Below, piece by piece: positions 48,075-56,832 of a DNA stretch of 64,000 nt (its first letter is position 1; each line of letters begins with the position of its first letter). The notes beneath the pieces are model-generated. The model did no database searches. It worked only from the letters and a program-made list of their open reading frames with translations, and was not told the DNA's origin. The translations under genes and the position numbers were made by a program. The stretch is from DSPP01 sp964607165 (GTDB lineage Bacteria; Zixibacteria; MSB-5A5; DSPP01). The stretch covers positions 124,001 to 188,000 of the forward strand of contig CAZSIT010000002.1 in NCBI GenBank assembly GCA_964607165.1. Reading direction: 5' to 3'.

Positions 48075-49225
48075 TGCTTAAATCCTTGGTTGAGAGCTGG
48101 GGGCGCGTCCGGCAGGTGATTAAAAAAGAAGTGCTCCAAATCCTGCGCGACCGCAAGTTTTTGGCCTTGGTTTTGATTACCCCGGTTATGCAAACCATAA
48201 TCTTCGGTTATGTGGCCAATGTGGACGTGACGGATATTCCGACGGCGGTTTGCGACTTGGACAAGTCTGTCCAATCCCGCGAGCTAATTGATAAGTTTTT
48301 ACAGTCCGGCTTTTTCTCTTTAGCCGGAACTTTTGACGACCCCCGCCTAGCTGACGACTGGTTGGATAGGGGAAAGGCCAAGGTGGTTTTGGTATTTCCG
48401 CCCGATTACTCAAAAAAAGCGGTGGGGCGGGAGACCGGCGAGATGCAAGTTTTGGTCGATGCCACCAATTCCAACCTAGCCGGCATCGCCGGAAGCTACG
48501 CTTCGGCCATTGTGGCGGCTGCCGGCGTGGATTTGCTGCTTTCGCGCTTGCACCGAATCGGCATCCGGACAGAGGAAACCGTTCTGGTCGATCCGCAGAT
48601 TCGCGTTTGGTATAATCCGGAATTAAAAAGCGTCAATTTTATGGTGCCGGGGCTGCTCTGTATGATTTTGATGACCTCCACGATGAATTTGACCGGCATC
48701 TCTATGGTGCGGGAAAAGGAGCGGGGGACGGCGGAACAGCTTTCGGTGACGCCGGTGCGGCCTTGGGAACTGGTCTTGGCCAAAGTGATTCCGTTTGTCT
48801 CCATCGGCGTTATCAATATGGTTTTTATTTTGGTTTTGGGGGTTTTCTGGTTTGGCGTGCCCATCAATGGGTCTTTGGGTCTTTTGTTCGCCCTTTCTGG
48901 CGTTTTCATTTTCACCAGCTTGGGGCTGGGAGTTTTGATTTCCACCCTAGCCGCCACCCAGCAGCAGGCGATGATGATAGCGCAGTTTTTTCAGCTGCCG
49001 AACATGCTGCTTTCCGGTTTTATGTTTCCGATAGCCAATATGCCGGCGTCCATTCAATACGTAACCTATCTGATTCCCCTGCGTTATTATGTGGAAATCG
49101 TCCGCCGAATATTTATGAAGGGGGTGGGGCTGGCCCAGCTTTGGAACCAATTGCTTCCCCTGATGGTTTTTGGAATAGTAGCGGTTGCCGTCGCCTCCGC
49201 CCGCTTTAGGAAGGTGCAAAAATGA
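48074..49225 (+). CDS. ABC-2 type permease 2 (YbhR-like)
   Basis: The 383-aa protein is a paralogue of permease 1 with the same landmarks: PVMQTIIFGYVANVDV, then NPELKSVNFMVPGLLCMILM, then EKERGTAEQLSVTPVRPWELVLAKVIPF, and a helical C-terminus with MLLSGFMFPIANMP. Translation is coupled to permease 1 (TGATG) and to the small membrane protein downstream (ATGA). Confidence 0.9.
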   Translation: MLKSLVESWGRVRQVIKKEVLQILRDRKFLALVLITPVMQTIIFGYVANVDVTDIPTAVCDLDKSVQSRELIDKFLQSGFFSLAGTFDDPRLADDWLDRGKAKVVLVFPPDYSKKAVGRETGEMQVLVDATNSNLAGIAGSYASAIVAAAGVDLLLSRLHRIGIRTEETVLVDPQIRVWYNPELKSVNFMVPGLLCMILMTSTMNLTGISMVREKERGTAEQLSVTPVRPWELVLAKVIPFVSIGVINMVFILVLGVFWFGVPINGSLGLLFALSGVFIFTSLGLGVLISTLAATQQQAMMIAQFFQLPNMLLSGFMFPIANMPASIQYVTYLIPLRYYVEIVRRIFMKGVGLAQLWNQLLPLMVFGIVAVAVASARFRKVQK

Positions 49226-49425
49226 AAAACTTCCGGGAAATTTTGCCGCTGATTCTGGTTGCGCTGTTTTTGCTTTTGGCCGGCTACCTTTTCTTCGCTC
49301 CCGGTCCCTGGCGGGTATCTTATTTTGTGCGGCTTTTGGTTGGATCCGTTTTGCTGGTCTATGCCGGCGTGCGGGTTGCCTTTTGGTACAAAAAATGGAA
49401 AAGCTACAAATCGACCGGGGTATAA
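49222..49425 (+). CDS. Small membrane protein of the exporter operon
   Basis: The 67-aa protein has two predicted helices (ILPLILVALFLLLAGYLFF and LLVGSVLLVYAGVRVAFWY) and a basic end. It overlaps the permease 2 stop by four bases (ATGA), the same coupling as inside the operon, which supports it being real. No family recognised. It may stabilise the exporter. Confidence 0.75.
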   Translation: MKNFREILPLILVALFLLLAGYLFFAPGPWRVSYFVRLLVGSVLLVYAGVRVAFWYKKWKSYKSTGV

Positions 49426-49471
49426 AATTGTGGAGATAAAGCCGTTGACTTTGCAAAAAGGAAGGTGTAAA

Positions 49472-51289
49472 TTGAGCGTTTTGGAATTTTTCGGAATTAA
49501 ACCGAAAAGAAAAAGAAATATGGGTTTTATAAAGGTCATAAGCATAGGGGTAATTTTTACCCTTTTTGGTATTCTAATTTCCTTCGCCGCCCAGCCCGAC
49601 CCGGCGGCGCTTGACGCTTATAATAAAAAAGATTACAAATCGGCCGCTCAAATTTTAGAAAGCCAGGCGGCCAAAACTCCGGGCGAACCGGAAATTTTGA
49701 CCCTCCTGGGCAGCTCCTACCGCAATATGGGTGAATTTTCCAAAGCGGAAGAAATTTTAAAGAAAGCTTTCGCTCAGAAATCCAAAGACCCGGCGGTTCT
49801 ATTTGAGCTGGGGCATACCTATCTGGCTTTAAAGAAAAATAAAGAGGCTTTGGAGATATTCCAAAAAGGCCTCTCCACCGGCAAAAGACAGGATGAGTTC
49901 TATAATGGCCTGGGGTTGGCCCAGTTTGCCCTGGGAGACGGAAACAAAGCCGACCTCTCTTTCCGAAATGCCATTCAGAAAAAGCCGGATGTGGCTGTCT
50001 ACCACAAAAACCTGGCCGATGTAAATATGGCCAGCCAGATATTCGCGATTGCCGCCGAAGAATACAAGACCGCCTTGAAATACGACAGCGCCAACGTTGG
50101 GCTGCGCTATGATCTTTCCCGCGCTTACTGGAACCAGAAGGATTTCACGAGCGCCGTCGAGCAACTTAAAACCGTGCTTCGATTTGACTCTACCTTCAGC
50201 AAAGCCTATCGGGATATGGGCCGGCTCTTTATTGTTTCGGCGCGAAATTCCGGGGACTCCGCCCAATACCGCCAGGCCATAGGTGTTCTTTCCAAGTACG
50301 TCGGTCTGGACTCTACGGATGCCGAGGCGCATCTAGATTTGACTCGGTCCTACGCTTTCTTCCGCGATTTTGAAGAGGCCCGTGCCCACGCCCAAAAGGC
50401 CCTGGCCTTAAATCCAAAACTATGCGACGCCTACTTTATATTGGGGCAAACGCTCCAGGATTCCAAGCGCGATTCGGCCACCTATCAGGCGGCCTTAGAC
50501 GCGTTCAACCAGTATGAAGGCTGCCTTAAACAGGATCCTGATTTCAAGTTGAGCCGGAAGGATATCGAGTTTTTCATCCGCCGGGGCCGCGCCGCTCGCG
50601 GGTTGGCCGATTCGATTCATTATACTATGGCGTTGGCGGACTTTCAGAAGGTTTTGGAACTGGACTCCGCAAACGCGTTGGTTTTAAACGACATTGGCCA
50701 ATGTTATTATTACCTTAAAGATTTCGAGGCGGCGCATGCGGCTTACGCCAAACGGCTGGCCGTGGATACCATCTCCTCCAACACAGCCAACGTTTATTTG
50801 AACGATGCCTATGCCCTTTTCCAGTTGGAGCGCTATTCCGAAACGGCCGTTGCTCTAAAAAAGGTCTTAGGTTTCAAATCCGATTTCCTGCCCGCCCTGA
50901 CGATGTTAGGAGAGACCTATATACGCTTGAAAGACTATCCGAACGCGCTGGGCACTTACGAGCAGGTTTTGCAAAAAGACTCCACTAACTTGGACGCTTT
51001 AAAATACACCGGGTTTGTGCATCTGGATGGGCAAAAGTTTGGCCAGGCGCTCCCTTATTTGGATAAAGCCTGGAAGCAGGCGACGACCAAAGGCGCAAAA
51101 CCCTGCGACCAAACCGACCTTTTGACCTGGCTGGGACAAGCCCATATGTCCCAAAAAAACAATTCCCGCGCCAAGGAGTTTTTTCAACGCTGTTTGGACT
51201 GCGAACCGAACAACAAAACCTGCCGGGAAGCGATAGATTATTTGAAAGGATTAAAAAGTGAGCTCGGAGCCGATGGCAGCGGAGAGTAA
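49472..51289 (+). CDS. Exported or anchored TPR-repeat protein
   Basis: The protein has about 605 residues if started at the TTG at 49472, which has AGGAAGGTG five bases upstream; an ATG at 49520 with a poor binding site is the alternative. A hydrophobic N-terminal segment (VISIGVIFTLFGILISFAA) precedes about 12 TPR units (for example EPEILTLLGSSYRNMGEFSKAEEI, VLFELGHTYLALKKNKEALEIF). It is the first gene of the ExbB/ExbD/TonB operon. TPR proteins beside TonB systems often act as periplasmic assembly scaffolds; its partner is unknown. The stop overlaps the next gene by about 30 bases. Confidence 0.82.
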   Translation: MSVLEFFGIKPKRKRNMGFIKVISIGVIFTLFGILISFAAQPDPAALDAYNKKDYKSAAQILESQAAKTPGEPEILTLLGSSYRNMGEFSKAEEILKKAFAQKSKDPAVLFELGHTYLALKKNKEALEIFQKGLSTGKRQDEFYNGLGLAQFALGDGNKADLSFRNAIQKKPDVAVYHKNLADVNMASQIFAIAAEEYKTALKYDSANVGLRYDLSRAYWNQKDFTSAVEQLKTVLRFDSTFSKAYRDMGRLFIVSARNSGDSAQYRQAIGVLSKYVGLDSTDAEAHLDLTRSYAFFRDFEEARAHAQKALALNPKLCDAYFILGQTLQDSKRDSATYQAALDAFNQYEGCLKQDPDFKLSRKDIEFFIRRGRAARGLADSIHYTMALADFQKVLELDSANALVLNDIGQCYYYLKDFEAAHAAYAKRLAVDTISSNTANVYLNDAYALFQLERYSETAVALKKVLGFKSDFLPALTMLGETYIRLKDYPNALGTYEQVLQKDSTNLDALKYTGFVHLDGQKFGQALPYLDKAWKQATTKGAKPCDQTDLLTWLGQAHMSQKNNSRAKEFFQRCLDCEPNNKTCREAIDYLKGLKSELGADGSGE

Positions 51290-51989
51290 AAAAACAAAGG
51301 AAAATAACGAAGCGGCCGACCCTTCTATTCGCTTTCGCTATATTGGGTTTGAGGTTTTTCAAAAGGATACCACGCCCTTTTTTAAATCGGAAGAGGAAAA
51401 GAAGAAATATTTGAAAGAAGCGGAGGTGGCTCAATCCCCGCAAGAGATAGCCGAACGTGAGTTTTCCCACCTTTTTGTCCCCTCATTTACCAAAATGGAC
51501 GGAATGGTCCTCTACCTTTCGGCCTTGATTCTGATTGGCGGACTTTTTATGCCCTGGTTTTTCCTGCCGAAGGGCGGCGATCTCGAAATGCTTTTTGGAT
51601 TCAATCTCTTGGCTGTGTTAGCCGTCCAAATTGGACCCGCTTTTCAAATTAGCTGGGTTGCCGGAACGGGGACGGCCTTGGCCCTGTTGGTCCTTGCGCT
51701 GGCTCCCCTTTTGGGATTTTGGCTGTTCTTCGCTTTACTGAAAAGAAAATCGGATTCCGAAAAGGATTTGGGCGGGCTGAAAAAGGTTTTGCGCTGGCAC
51801 CGGTTTCCGCTGGTACTATACATCCTAATTTTTGGTCTTGCAATTGTTGGGTTTAAGGCGGCCGAAAGCCCCTTGCCCTTTTTCAAGGAAGGATTTAATA
51901 TTTTCAGTTTGATTTCGGAGGCTGGTGCCGGTTTCTGGATGGTTTTGGTCGGTCATTTGCTGGCCGCCGTAAAGACGGCCGACTTATGA
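51258..51989 (+). CDS. Membrane protein, unknown, in the TonB operon
   Basis: The 243-aa protein starts at GTG, with AGGA upstream, inside the end of the TPR gene. The soluble N-terminal 80 residues are charged (SIRFRYIGFEVFQKDTTPFF). Five hydrophobic segments follow at about 82-105, 112-132, 135-160, 185-203 and 218-238. No family recognised. Its place between the TPR and ExbB genes suggests a shared complex. Confidence 0.72.
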   Translation: MSSEPMAAESKKTKENNEAADPSIRFRYIGFEVFQKDTTPFFKSEEEKKKYLKEAEVAQSPQEIAEREFSHLFVPSFTKMDGMVLYLSALILIGGLFMPWFFLPKGGDLEMLFGFNLLAVLAVQIGPAFQISWVAGTGTALALLVLALAPLLGFWLFFALLKRKSDSEKDLGGLKKVLRWHRFPLVLYILIFGLAIVGFKAAESPLPFFKEGFNIFSLISEAGAGFWMVLVGHLLAAVKTADL

Positions 51990-52029
51990 GCGTTTAGGAT
52001 GGAAACATAATCTAAATGAGGAGGAGTTC

Positions 52030-52752
52030 GTGAAACAATCCCTGTTTATCACCGTGCTTTTGGTGGTTTCGCTGGCGGCCGGCTTCGGCATCTGGATGCT
52101 TTTGCCGGATTATCTGCAAAAAGGCGGCTTTTTAGTGGCTTTTCTAATTGCCCTTTCGATTATGCTGTTCGCCTTTATCGTGGAGCGCTGGATTACCCTG
52201 CGTAAAGCCAAGGGAACCGGCTCGGTGCAGACTTTTTTCCACTACGTGGTGGAAGCGCTGCAGAAAGGGGATCTCAACGGCGCTTTGGCGGCCTGCGATA
52301 AACAGCGCGGTTCCTGCGCCAACGTCTTGCGCTCCGGCATCGAACGGTATCAGCAGATGGAAGGCAATTCGACACCGGAAAAACGGTTGGCCGAAACCCA
52401 GCGGGCCATCGAAGAAGCCAATGCTCTCGAAGTGCCCCTTTTGGAGCGGAATCTGATAGCGATGTCCACTATCGCCTCGATTGCAACGATGATTGGACTT
52501 CTGGGAACCACCATCGGCATGATTCGCGCCTTCCACGCCACGGCCGGGGTGGGCGGAGTGATTAACGCCACCTCTTTGGCACAGGGGATTTCGGAGGCGC
52601 TGGTGAACACGGCTGGCGGACTCCTCGACGCCATCATCGGCATTGTGGCCTATAACTTTTTTGTCAATAAGGTCGACAGCTTTAACTACACCATTGACGA
52701 GGCCAGCTATGAGGTTTTGCAACTTTTGAAATCCAAGGAAGCCGGAAAGTAA
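52030..52752 (+). CDS. exbB: ExbB/TolQ/MotA-family proton channel protein
   Basis: The 240-aa inner membrane protein has helix 1 at about 5-25, helix 2 at about 33-52 (FLVAFLIALSIMLFAFIVE), a cytoplasmic loop and a C-terminal pair of helices (STIASIATMIGLLGTTIGMIRAF and NTAGGLLDAIIGIVAYNFFV) with the conserved GLLGTTIG. It drives TonB with ExbD, using the proton gradient. The start is GTG with GAGGAGG five bases upstream. ExbD follows ten bases after the stop. Confidence 0.93.
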   Translation: MKQSLFITVLLVVSLAAGFGIWMLLPDYLQKGGFLVAFLIALSIMLFAFIVERWITLRKAKGTGSVQTFFHYVVEALQKGDLNGALAACDKQRGSCANVLRSGIERYQQMEGNSTPEKRLAETQRAIEEANALEVPLLERNLIAMSTIASIATMIGLLGTTIGMIRAFHATAGVGGVINATSLAQGISEALVNTAGGLLDAIIGIVAYNFFVNKVDSFNYTIDEASYEVLQLLKSKEAGK

Positions 52753-52762
52753 CGGAAAAAAG

Positions 52763-53236
52763 ATGCTGAAAAAACCTAAGCGCCGGGTTGGGGTCAGGGT
52801 TGATATGACCCCGATGGTGGATGTCGCTTTTCTGCTTTTGATTTTCTATATGTCCACCACCATCTTCAAGCCGCCCGAGAAAAAAAGCGTCTCTTTGCCG
52901 GCCGCGCACGCCAAGCTCCCCCTGCCGGACAAGAACATTATTAACATAATGGTCACAAAAAACGATTCCATTTTCATTGATTACATCGAGGAGGTCGAAG
53001 AAGGCGGCAAAAAAATTCCCACCCGCCGGTTAATTGAGACCGGCCCGGCTGATTTGATTTACAATTTGAACGCCGCCCGCCAGGTTTTCTGGCAGCGCGG
53101 CCAGAACCCGATTCCGGTTATCAAGGGTGACCGCCTGGCCAAATACGGGCTCATTGAACAAATTATGAAAAATATGAAAGAGAACAACTTGAACGTCTTC
53201 CAGCTGGTAACGGAATTCAAAGTCGAGGAGCGCTGA
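52763..53236 (+). CDS. exbD: ExbD-family protein 1
   Basis: The 157-aa protein has a single N-terminal helix with the conserved Asp in DMTPMVDVAFLLLIFYM and a periplasmic domain ending NNLNVFQLVTEFKVEE. It pairs with ExbB. A second ExbD follows after 48 bases, so the two probably act as distinct subunits. AACGGAAAAAAG lies before the ATG, a weak binding site. Confidence 0.92.
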   Translation: MLKKPKRRVGVRVDMTPMVDVAFLLLIFYMSTTIFKPPEKKSVSLPAAHAKLPLPDKNIINIMVTKNDSIFIDYIEEVEEGGKKIPTRRLIETGPADLIYNLNAARQVFWQRGQNPIPVIKGDRLAKYGLIEQIMKNMKENNLNVFQLVTEFKVEER

Positions 53237-53284
53237 AATAATTTGGCTGTTTCGGTGTATTTAATTATGGAGAGGTGTGAGTAA

Positions 53285-53830
53285 ATGGCCGGTGTTGATG
53301 TAGGCGGAAGCAGACCGCAACGCAAGGGCACGGGACTTAGGCGCCCAAAAAGACGTTTGGGAATACGTATTGATATGACCCCCATGGTGGATATCGCTTT
53401 TTTGCTTTTGATTTTCTATATGGTTACCACCATCTTCACCACTCCGCAGGCGATGGAGGTAAACCTGCCCAAAGACGACAAGCTGGAAATTAAGATTGCC
53501 GAATCCAATCTTATGACCATTCGGATAGCCAAGGATGGCAAACTTTACGAAAACATCGGCGCCAAAAAACCCAAAGAAGTGTTGCCCCAGCAATTGCGCA
53601 ACTTTTTAGTGGAGAAAAACAAGGCTAACTGGGAAAAGTTGGTTACTTTGATTCGGATTCATAAAGAGGCCCCTTATTACAAAATGGTTTATCTGGTGGA
53701 TGAAATTCAAGTGGCTGAATTGAAAATACAAGAAACCTACCCCAACTACAGCTCGCGCTTTGCCTTTGACACCTGGACCGAAGCGGACGACAAGGAAATC
53801 GACCGGGCGCTAAACGGAGGGGGCGAATGA
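53285..53830 (+). CDS. exbD: ExbD-family protein 2
   Basis: The 181-aa paralogue of ExbD 1 has the TM aspartate in DMTPMVDIAFLLLIFYM and a longer periplasmic part (VEKNKANWEKLVTLIRIHKEA). Two ExbD genes after one ExbB is a common arrangement in Bacteroidota- and FCB-type TonB operons. GGAGAGGTG precedes the ATG. The stop overlaps the TonB start (ATGA). Confidence 0.92.
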   Translation: MAGVDVGGSRPQRKGTGLRRPKRRLGIRIDMTPMVDIAFLLLIFYMVTTIFTTPQAMEVNLPKDDKLEIKIAESNLMTIRIAKDGKLYENIGAKKPKEVLPQQLRNFLVEKNKANWEKLVTLIRIHKEAPYYKMVYLVDEIQVAELKIQETYPNYSSRFAFDTWTEADDKEIDRALNGGGE

Positions 53831-54516
53831 ACGGTTTAACTTTAAACTACGGCGCCTTTGAGCTAAAAAGAACTTATCAAAGAAACTTGGCCCGTGCGCT
53901 GGCCATCGCGGCGGGCATTCACATCTTAATCATTGGCGGCTTTTTGACCTATAACTTTATTAAAAGTCTCAACGCTCGCGACAAAAACGTCATAGTTATA
54001 AAAGACATTAGGTCGCTGCCTCCCCCTTCCCTGCAGAATAAGCCGCCCACGCTGAAAGTCGAGCCCCCAAAAATCAAGCCGCCGGCCGTCGGAATCCCGA
54101 AAGCGATTCCGGACGAACAGGTGGTGGAAGAAATTGTTCTGGCTTCCCAGAAAGATCTGGCCGAACTAACACTCACGAACGTGGGAACCGGGGAGTCGCT
54201 GGCGATTGACATTGATTACACCCCGGAAATTGGGGAATTTATAGTCGTAGAGGATGAGCCGGCCTTGATAACTAAAATTAAACCGAGATACCCGGAAATC
54301 GCCCGGGAACACAAAATAGAAGGCCAGGTGCTGGTAGCCATACTGGTGGGTACCGATGGCAAAGTCCAGGACCTCAAAATCCTTAAAAGCTCCAACGAGA
54401 TTTTTAATGAAGATGCCGTTGCCGCCGTTAAACAATGGGTTTTCAAACCGGCCATTCAGAATAAAAAGCCGATAAAATTCTGGTATAACGCACCCATCGT
54501 CTTTAAGATAGAGTAA
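53827..54516 (+). CDS. tonB: TonB energy transducer 1
   Basis: The 229-aa protein starts with YGAFELKRTYQRN and an N-terminal helix (ALAIAAGIHILIIGGFLTYNF). A Pro/Lys-rich spacer follows (KPPTLKVEPPKIKPPAVG), then the TonB C-terminal domain (IEGQVLVAILVGTDGKVQDL, SSNEIFNEDAVAAVKQWVFKPA). It links ExbB/ExbD to outer membrane receptors. It overlaps exbD2 by four bases. Confidence 0.93.
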   Translation: MNGLTLNYGAFELKRTYQRNLARALAIAAGIHILIIGGFLTYNFIKSLNARDKNVIVIKDIRSLPPPSLQNKPPTLKVEPPKIKPPAVGIPKAIPDEQVVEEIVLASQKDLAELTLTNVGTGESLAIDIDYTPEIGEFIVVEDEPALITKIKPRYPEIAREHKIEGQVLVAILVGTDGKVQDLKILKSSNEIFNEDAVAAVKQWVFKPAIQNKKPIKFWYNAPIVFKIE

Positions 54517-54587
54517 GCTTCAACGTAAGGCGCCGAAAAGGGCAAAAAATTTAACTTAGGATCCGCGGTGATCCGAAAGGAGGATTT

Positions 54588-55277
54588 ATGTCCGTTTACT
54601 ACGGTGCTTTTGAGTTAAAGGCCGCTTACCAAGGTAACTTGGGCCGAGCTCTGTTTTTGGCGGCTGGCTTTCATCTTTTAGTCATCGGGGGAGTTTTGGT
54701 TTATAAGGCTACAAGAATACCCGATTTACTTGAGAAGCAGGTAATTGTGATTGATAAAACAAAACCTGTACCTCTACCACGATTTCAAAGAAAAATGCCG
54801 ACTACGAAAGTCGAAAAGCCAAAAGTAAAGCCGCCAGCAGTTGGAGTGCTCCGAGCCATTCCGGACGAACCGGTTCCTTTCGAGACGGAGCTTTCGACCC
54901 AGGAAACCCTTGAGCCGCACAACGGGCCGACAGGAGAGGGCATCACCGATTCATTCGCGGCGGGCACCGCTTTGGAAGAAGATCCCCAACCGGACAGTTT
55001 CATTGTTGCAGACGAACTTCCGGTTTTGATAAATAAGGTCAATCCTTCCTATCCAGAAATAGCCCGCATACATAAAATTGAAGGGAAGGTCACAGTTGCC
55101 ATTTTGGTCGGAACGGATGGCCGGGTGCGGGACTGCAGAATCAGACAAAGCACCAACGAAATTTTCAACGAAGAAGCCTTAGCCGCAGTGAAACAATGGG
55201 CTTTCAAACCGGCCATACAGAATAAAAGGCCCATTAAGTTCTGGTACAACGCCCCGATTGTTTTCAAGATAGAATGA
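54588..55277 (+). CDS. tonB: TonB energy transducer 2
   Basis: The 229-aa tandem paralogue of TonB 1 has the same length and plan (YGAFELKAAYQGN, helix ALFLAAGFHLLVIGGVLVY, Pro-rich spacer, SSNEIFNE-like NEIFNEEALAAVKQWAF end). It has its own strong AAAGGAGG and a 71-base gap. The spacer has diverged most, which suggests different outer membrane partners. Confidence 0.92.
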   Translation: MSVYYGAFELKAAYQGNLGRALFLAAGFHLLVIGGVLVYKATRIPDLLEKQVIVIDKTKPVPLPRFQRKMPTTKVEKPKVKPPAVGVLRAIPDEPVPFETELSTQETLEPHNGPTGEGITDSFAAGTALEEDPQPDSFIVADELPVLINKVNPSYPEIARIHKIEGKVTVAILVGTDGRVRDCRIRQSTNEIFNEEALAAVKQWAFKPAIQNKRPIKFWYNAPIVFKIE

Positions 55278-55301
55278 CTTGAAACTAAGCCGCTTCGACC
55301 G

Positions 55302-56708
55302 CTACGAGGGCTCTTCAAAAGAAGTTTTGTTAGATGGCTTAAAAGTAAGCACCGCCAGAAAGGCAAAAAAAGGAACCACCGGATGATGAAACCGGTCGAC
55401 ACCCATAAAGAAAAAGTGCGTCGCGGCCCAGCATAGAATGGTAGCAACGGGAAAAACGATTGCAATCTTTCTGTTTTTTTGGGGGCTCAAAAGAGAGGTA
55501 AGAGTATTGAGCGTTGCAGAAAAAAACAAAATCCACCAAAAAGCTTGGCCTAACATTCCCCAAACCAGCTGTCCATACGATGGGGTGGCAGTTAACCCTT
55601 GCAGAACATAAGTATAGTCGAAACCAAAAACCTTTATCTCTTCGGTCAATCCCCTTCTTAAATATTCCCAAGGGCGTTTACCTATAACTCTCCACCCAAA
55701 CTGTCGAGACTTTTGCTCCATTTTTCCTTCCTCGGGAAAATCCAGCCGCATTGAATCCGGCGAATGATATCGTCCGGTGGATTGGGGGTCGGCCCGCATC
55801 CAGAAATTGATGCCTGAATTAGTTGAAAGAGTCCAAACCCCGAAGTTCTTATGATTGCGATGATACCAAAATCCAGTCGCAATAATTACACCCATTAAGA
55901 ACAGTACCAAACTGACCCATCGCTTTTTAGCCACCGACATTAGGATGGGTATAATTCCCCAAGCCAGCACTACCGGTCGAACCAAAGCGGAAATTCCCAT
56001 GGTCAAACCGGACACAAAAGAGAAAGTCTTATACTTCCGGCCTTTTTCCCAGAAGTAGATGCCTAGAATCCAAAGGAACCCAAATAAATGTTCGGAAAGA
56101 ATATTTTGGGTTGTATAGAGAGTCGGCGGATAGAAGGCGGCCATCGCAACCGCCTTCAGAGCTGTTTCCTCATCTTTCCACAGGGCAAAAGTCCTCCAGA
56201 GCAAAAGAAGCGAAAAGATGCCTAAAAGAACATTCGCAAACTTGGGCGAAAAAGTGCTGTGGCCAAAAATCTTATAAATCCCGGCCAGAAAGGCTGGGTA
56301 TCCAATCGGCCGATAGGCGGTTAGTTTTCCGTTTTCCTGAAAAGTTCCTGTCGCAGCCAGAGTTTGGGCTAACTGGTCGTATTCTTTTGCATCTGAACTT
56401 AGGGGGGCGACACCAAAGATTATGACGGCCAGGCGCAATAGAGCAGCCAACACCAAAATTAAAACAATTTTTTGCTTCAAATTGCCAGAAGAAAACCAAG
56501 TCCAGCTTGACTGCCCGACCCAAATTCCAAAGTAGATTGCCCATACAAAGGAGAGCAGCCAAAAGCCAAGGTGGTGAACACGAGAGATTTTGATTGTCGC
56601 CCAGGGTGGGCCGTAAGTTTGGATAAAGTTTGAAAGGGGGCCAAAAAGAAACGGGGAAATTGAAATACCGATCAATCCAGCGACAAAATAAATATGCTTT
56701 TTCGACAC
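55302..56708 (-). CDS. Polytopic membrane glycosyltransferase (ArnT/PMT-like GT-C), copy 1
   Basis: The 468-aa protein has about ten hydrophobic segments and a GT-C-type pattern: LSSDAKEYDQLAQTLAATG (an acidic motif after helix 1), AYRPIGYPAFLAGIYKIFG, TQNILSEHLFGFLWIL and GISALVRPVVLAW. Such enzymes move sugars from polyprenyl-phosphate donors to lipids or proteins on the outer face of the inner membrane. The start is the MSKKH ATG. A paralogue starts at 58221. Confidence 0.84.
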   Translation of the reverse strand: MSKKHIYFVAGLIGISISPFLFGPLSNFIQTYGPPWATIKISRVHHLGFWLLSFVWAIYFGIWVGQSSWTWFSSGNLKQKIVLILVLAALLRLAVIIFGVAPLSSDAKEYDQLAQTLAATGTFQENGKLTAYRPIGYPAFLAGIYKIFGHSTFSPKFANVLLGIFSLLLLWRTFALWKDEETALKAVAMAAFYPPTLYTTQNILSEHLFGFLWILGIYFWEKGRKYKTFSFVSGLTMGISALVRPVVLAWGIIPILMSVAKKRWVSLVLFLMGVIIATGFWYHRNHKNFGVWTLSTNSGINFWMRADPQSTGRYHSPDSMRLDFPEEGKMEQKSRQFGWRVIGKRPWEYLRRGLTEEIKVFGFDYTYVLQGLTATPSYGQLVWGMLGQAFWWILFFSATLNTLTSLLSPQKNRKIAIVFPVATILCWAATHFFFMGVDRFHHPVVPFFAFLAVLTFKPSNKTSFEEPS

Positions 56709-56832
56709 CGGCCAAAATATAGAAATTAACCGAACCTTGGTCTATTGGTTCCAGGGCTCCAATTAAAATAAAATAGAAAAGTCAGTAGAAGCCGGAAATC
56801 GCTTTTGCTCGAAGGAATTAAAACTTTGTCTT

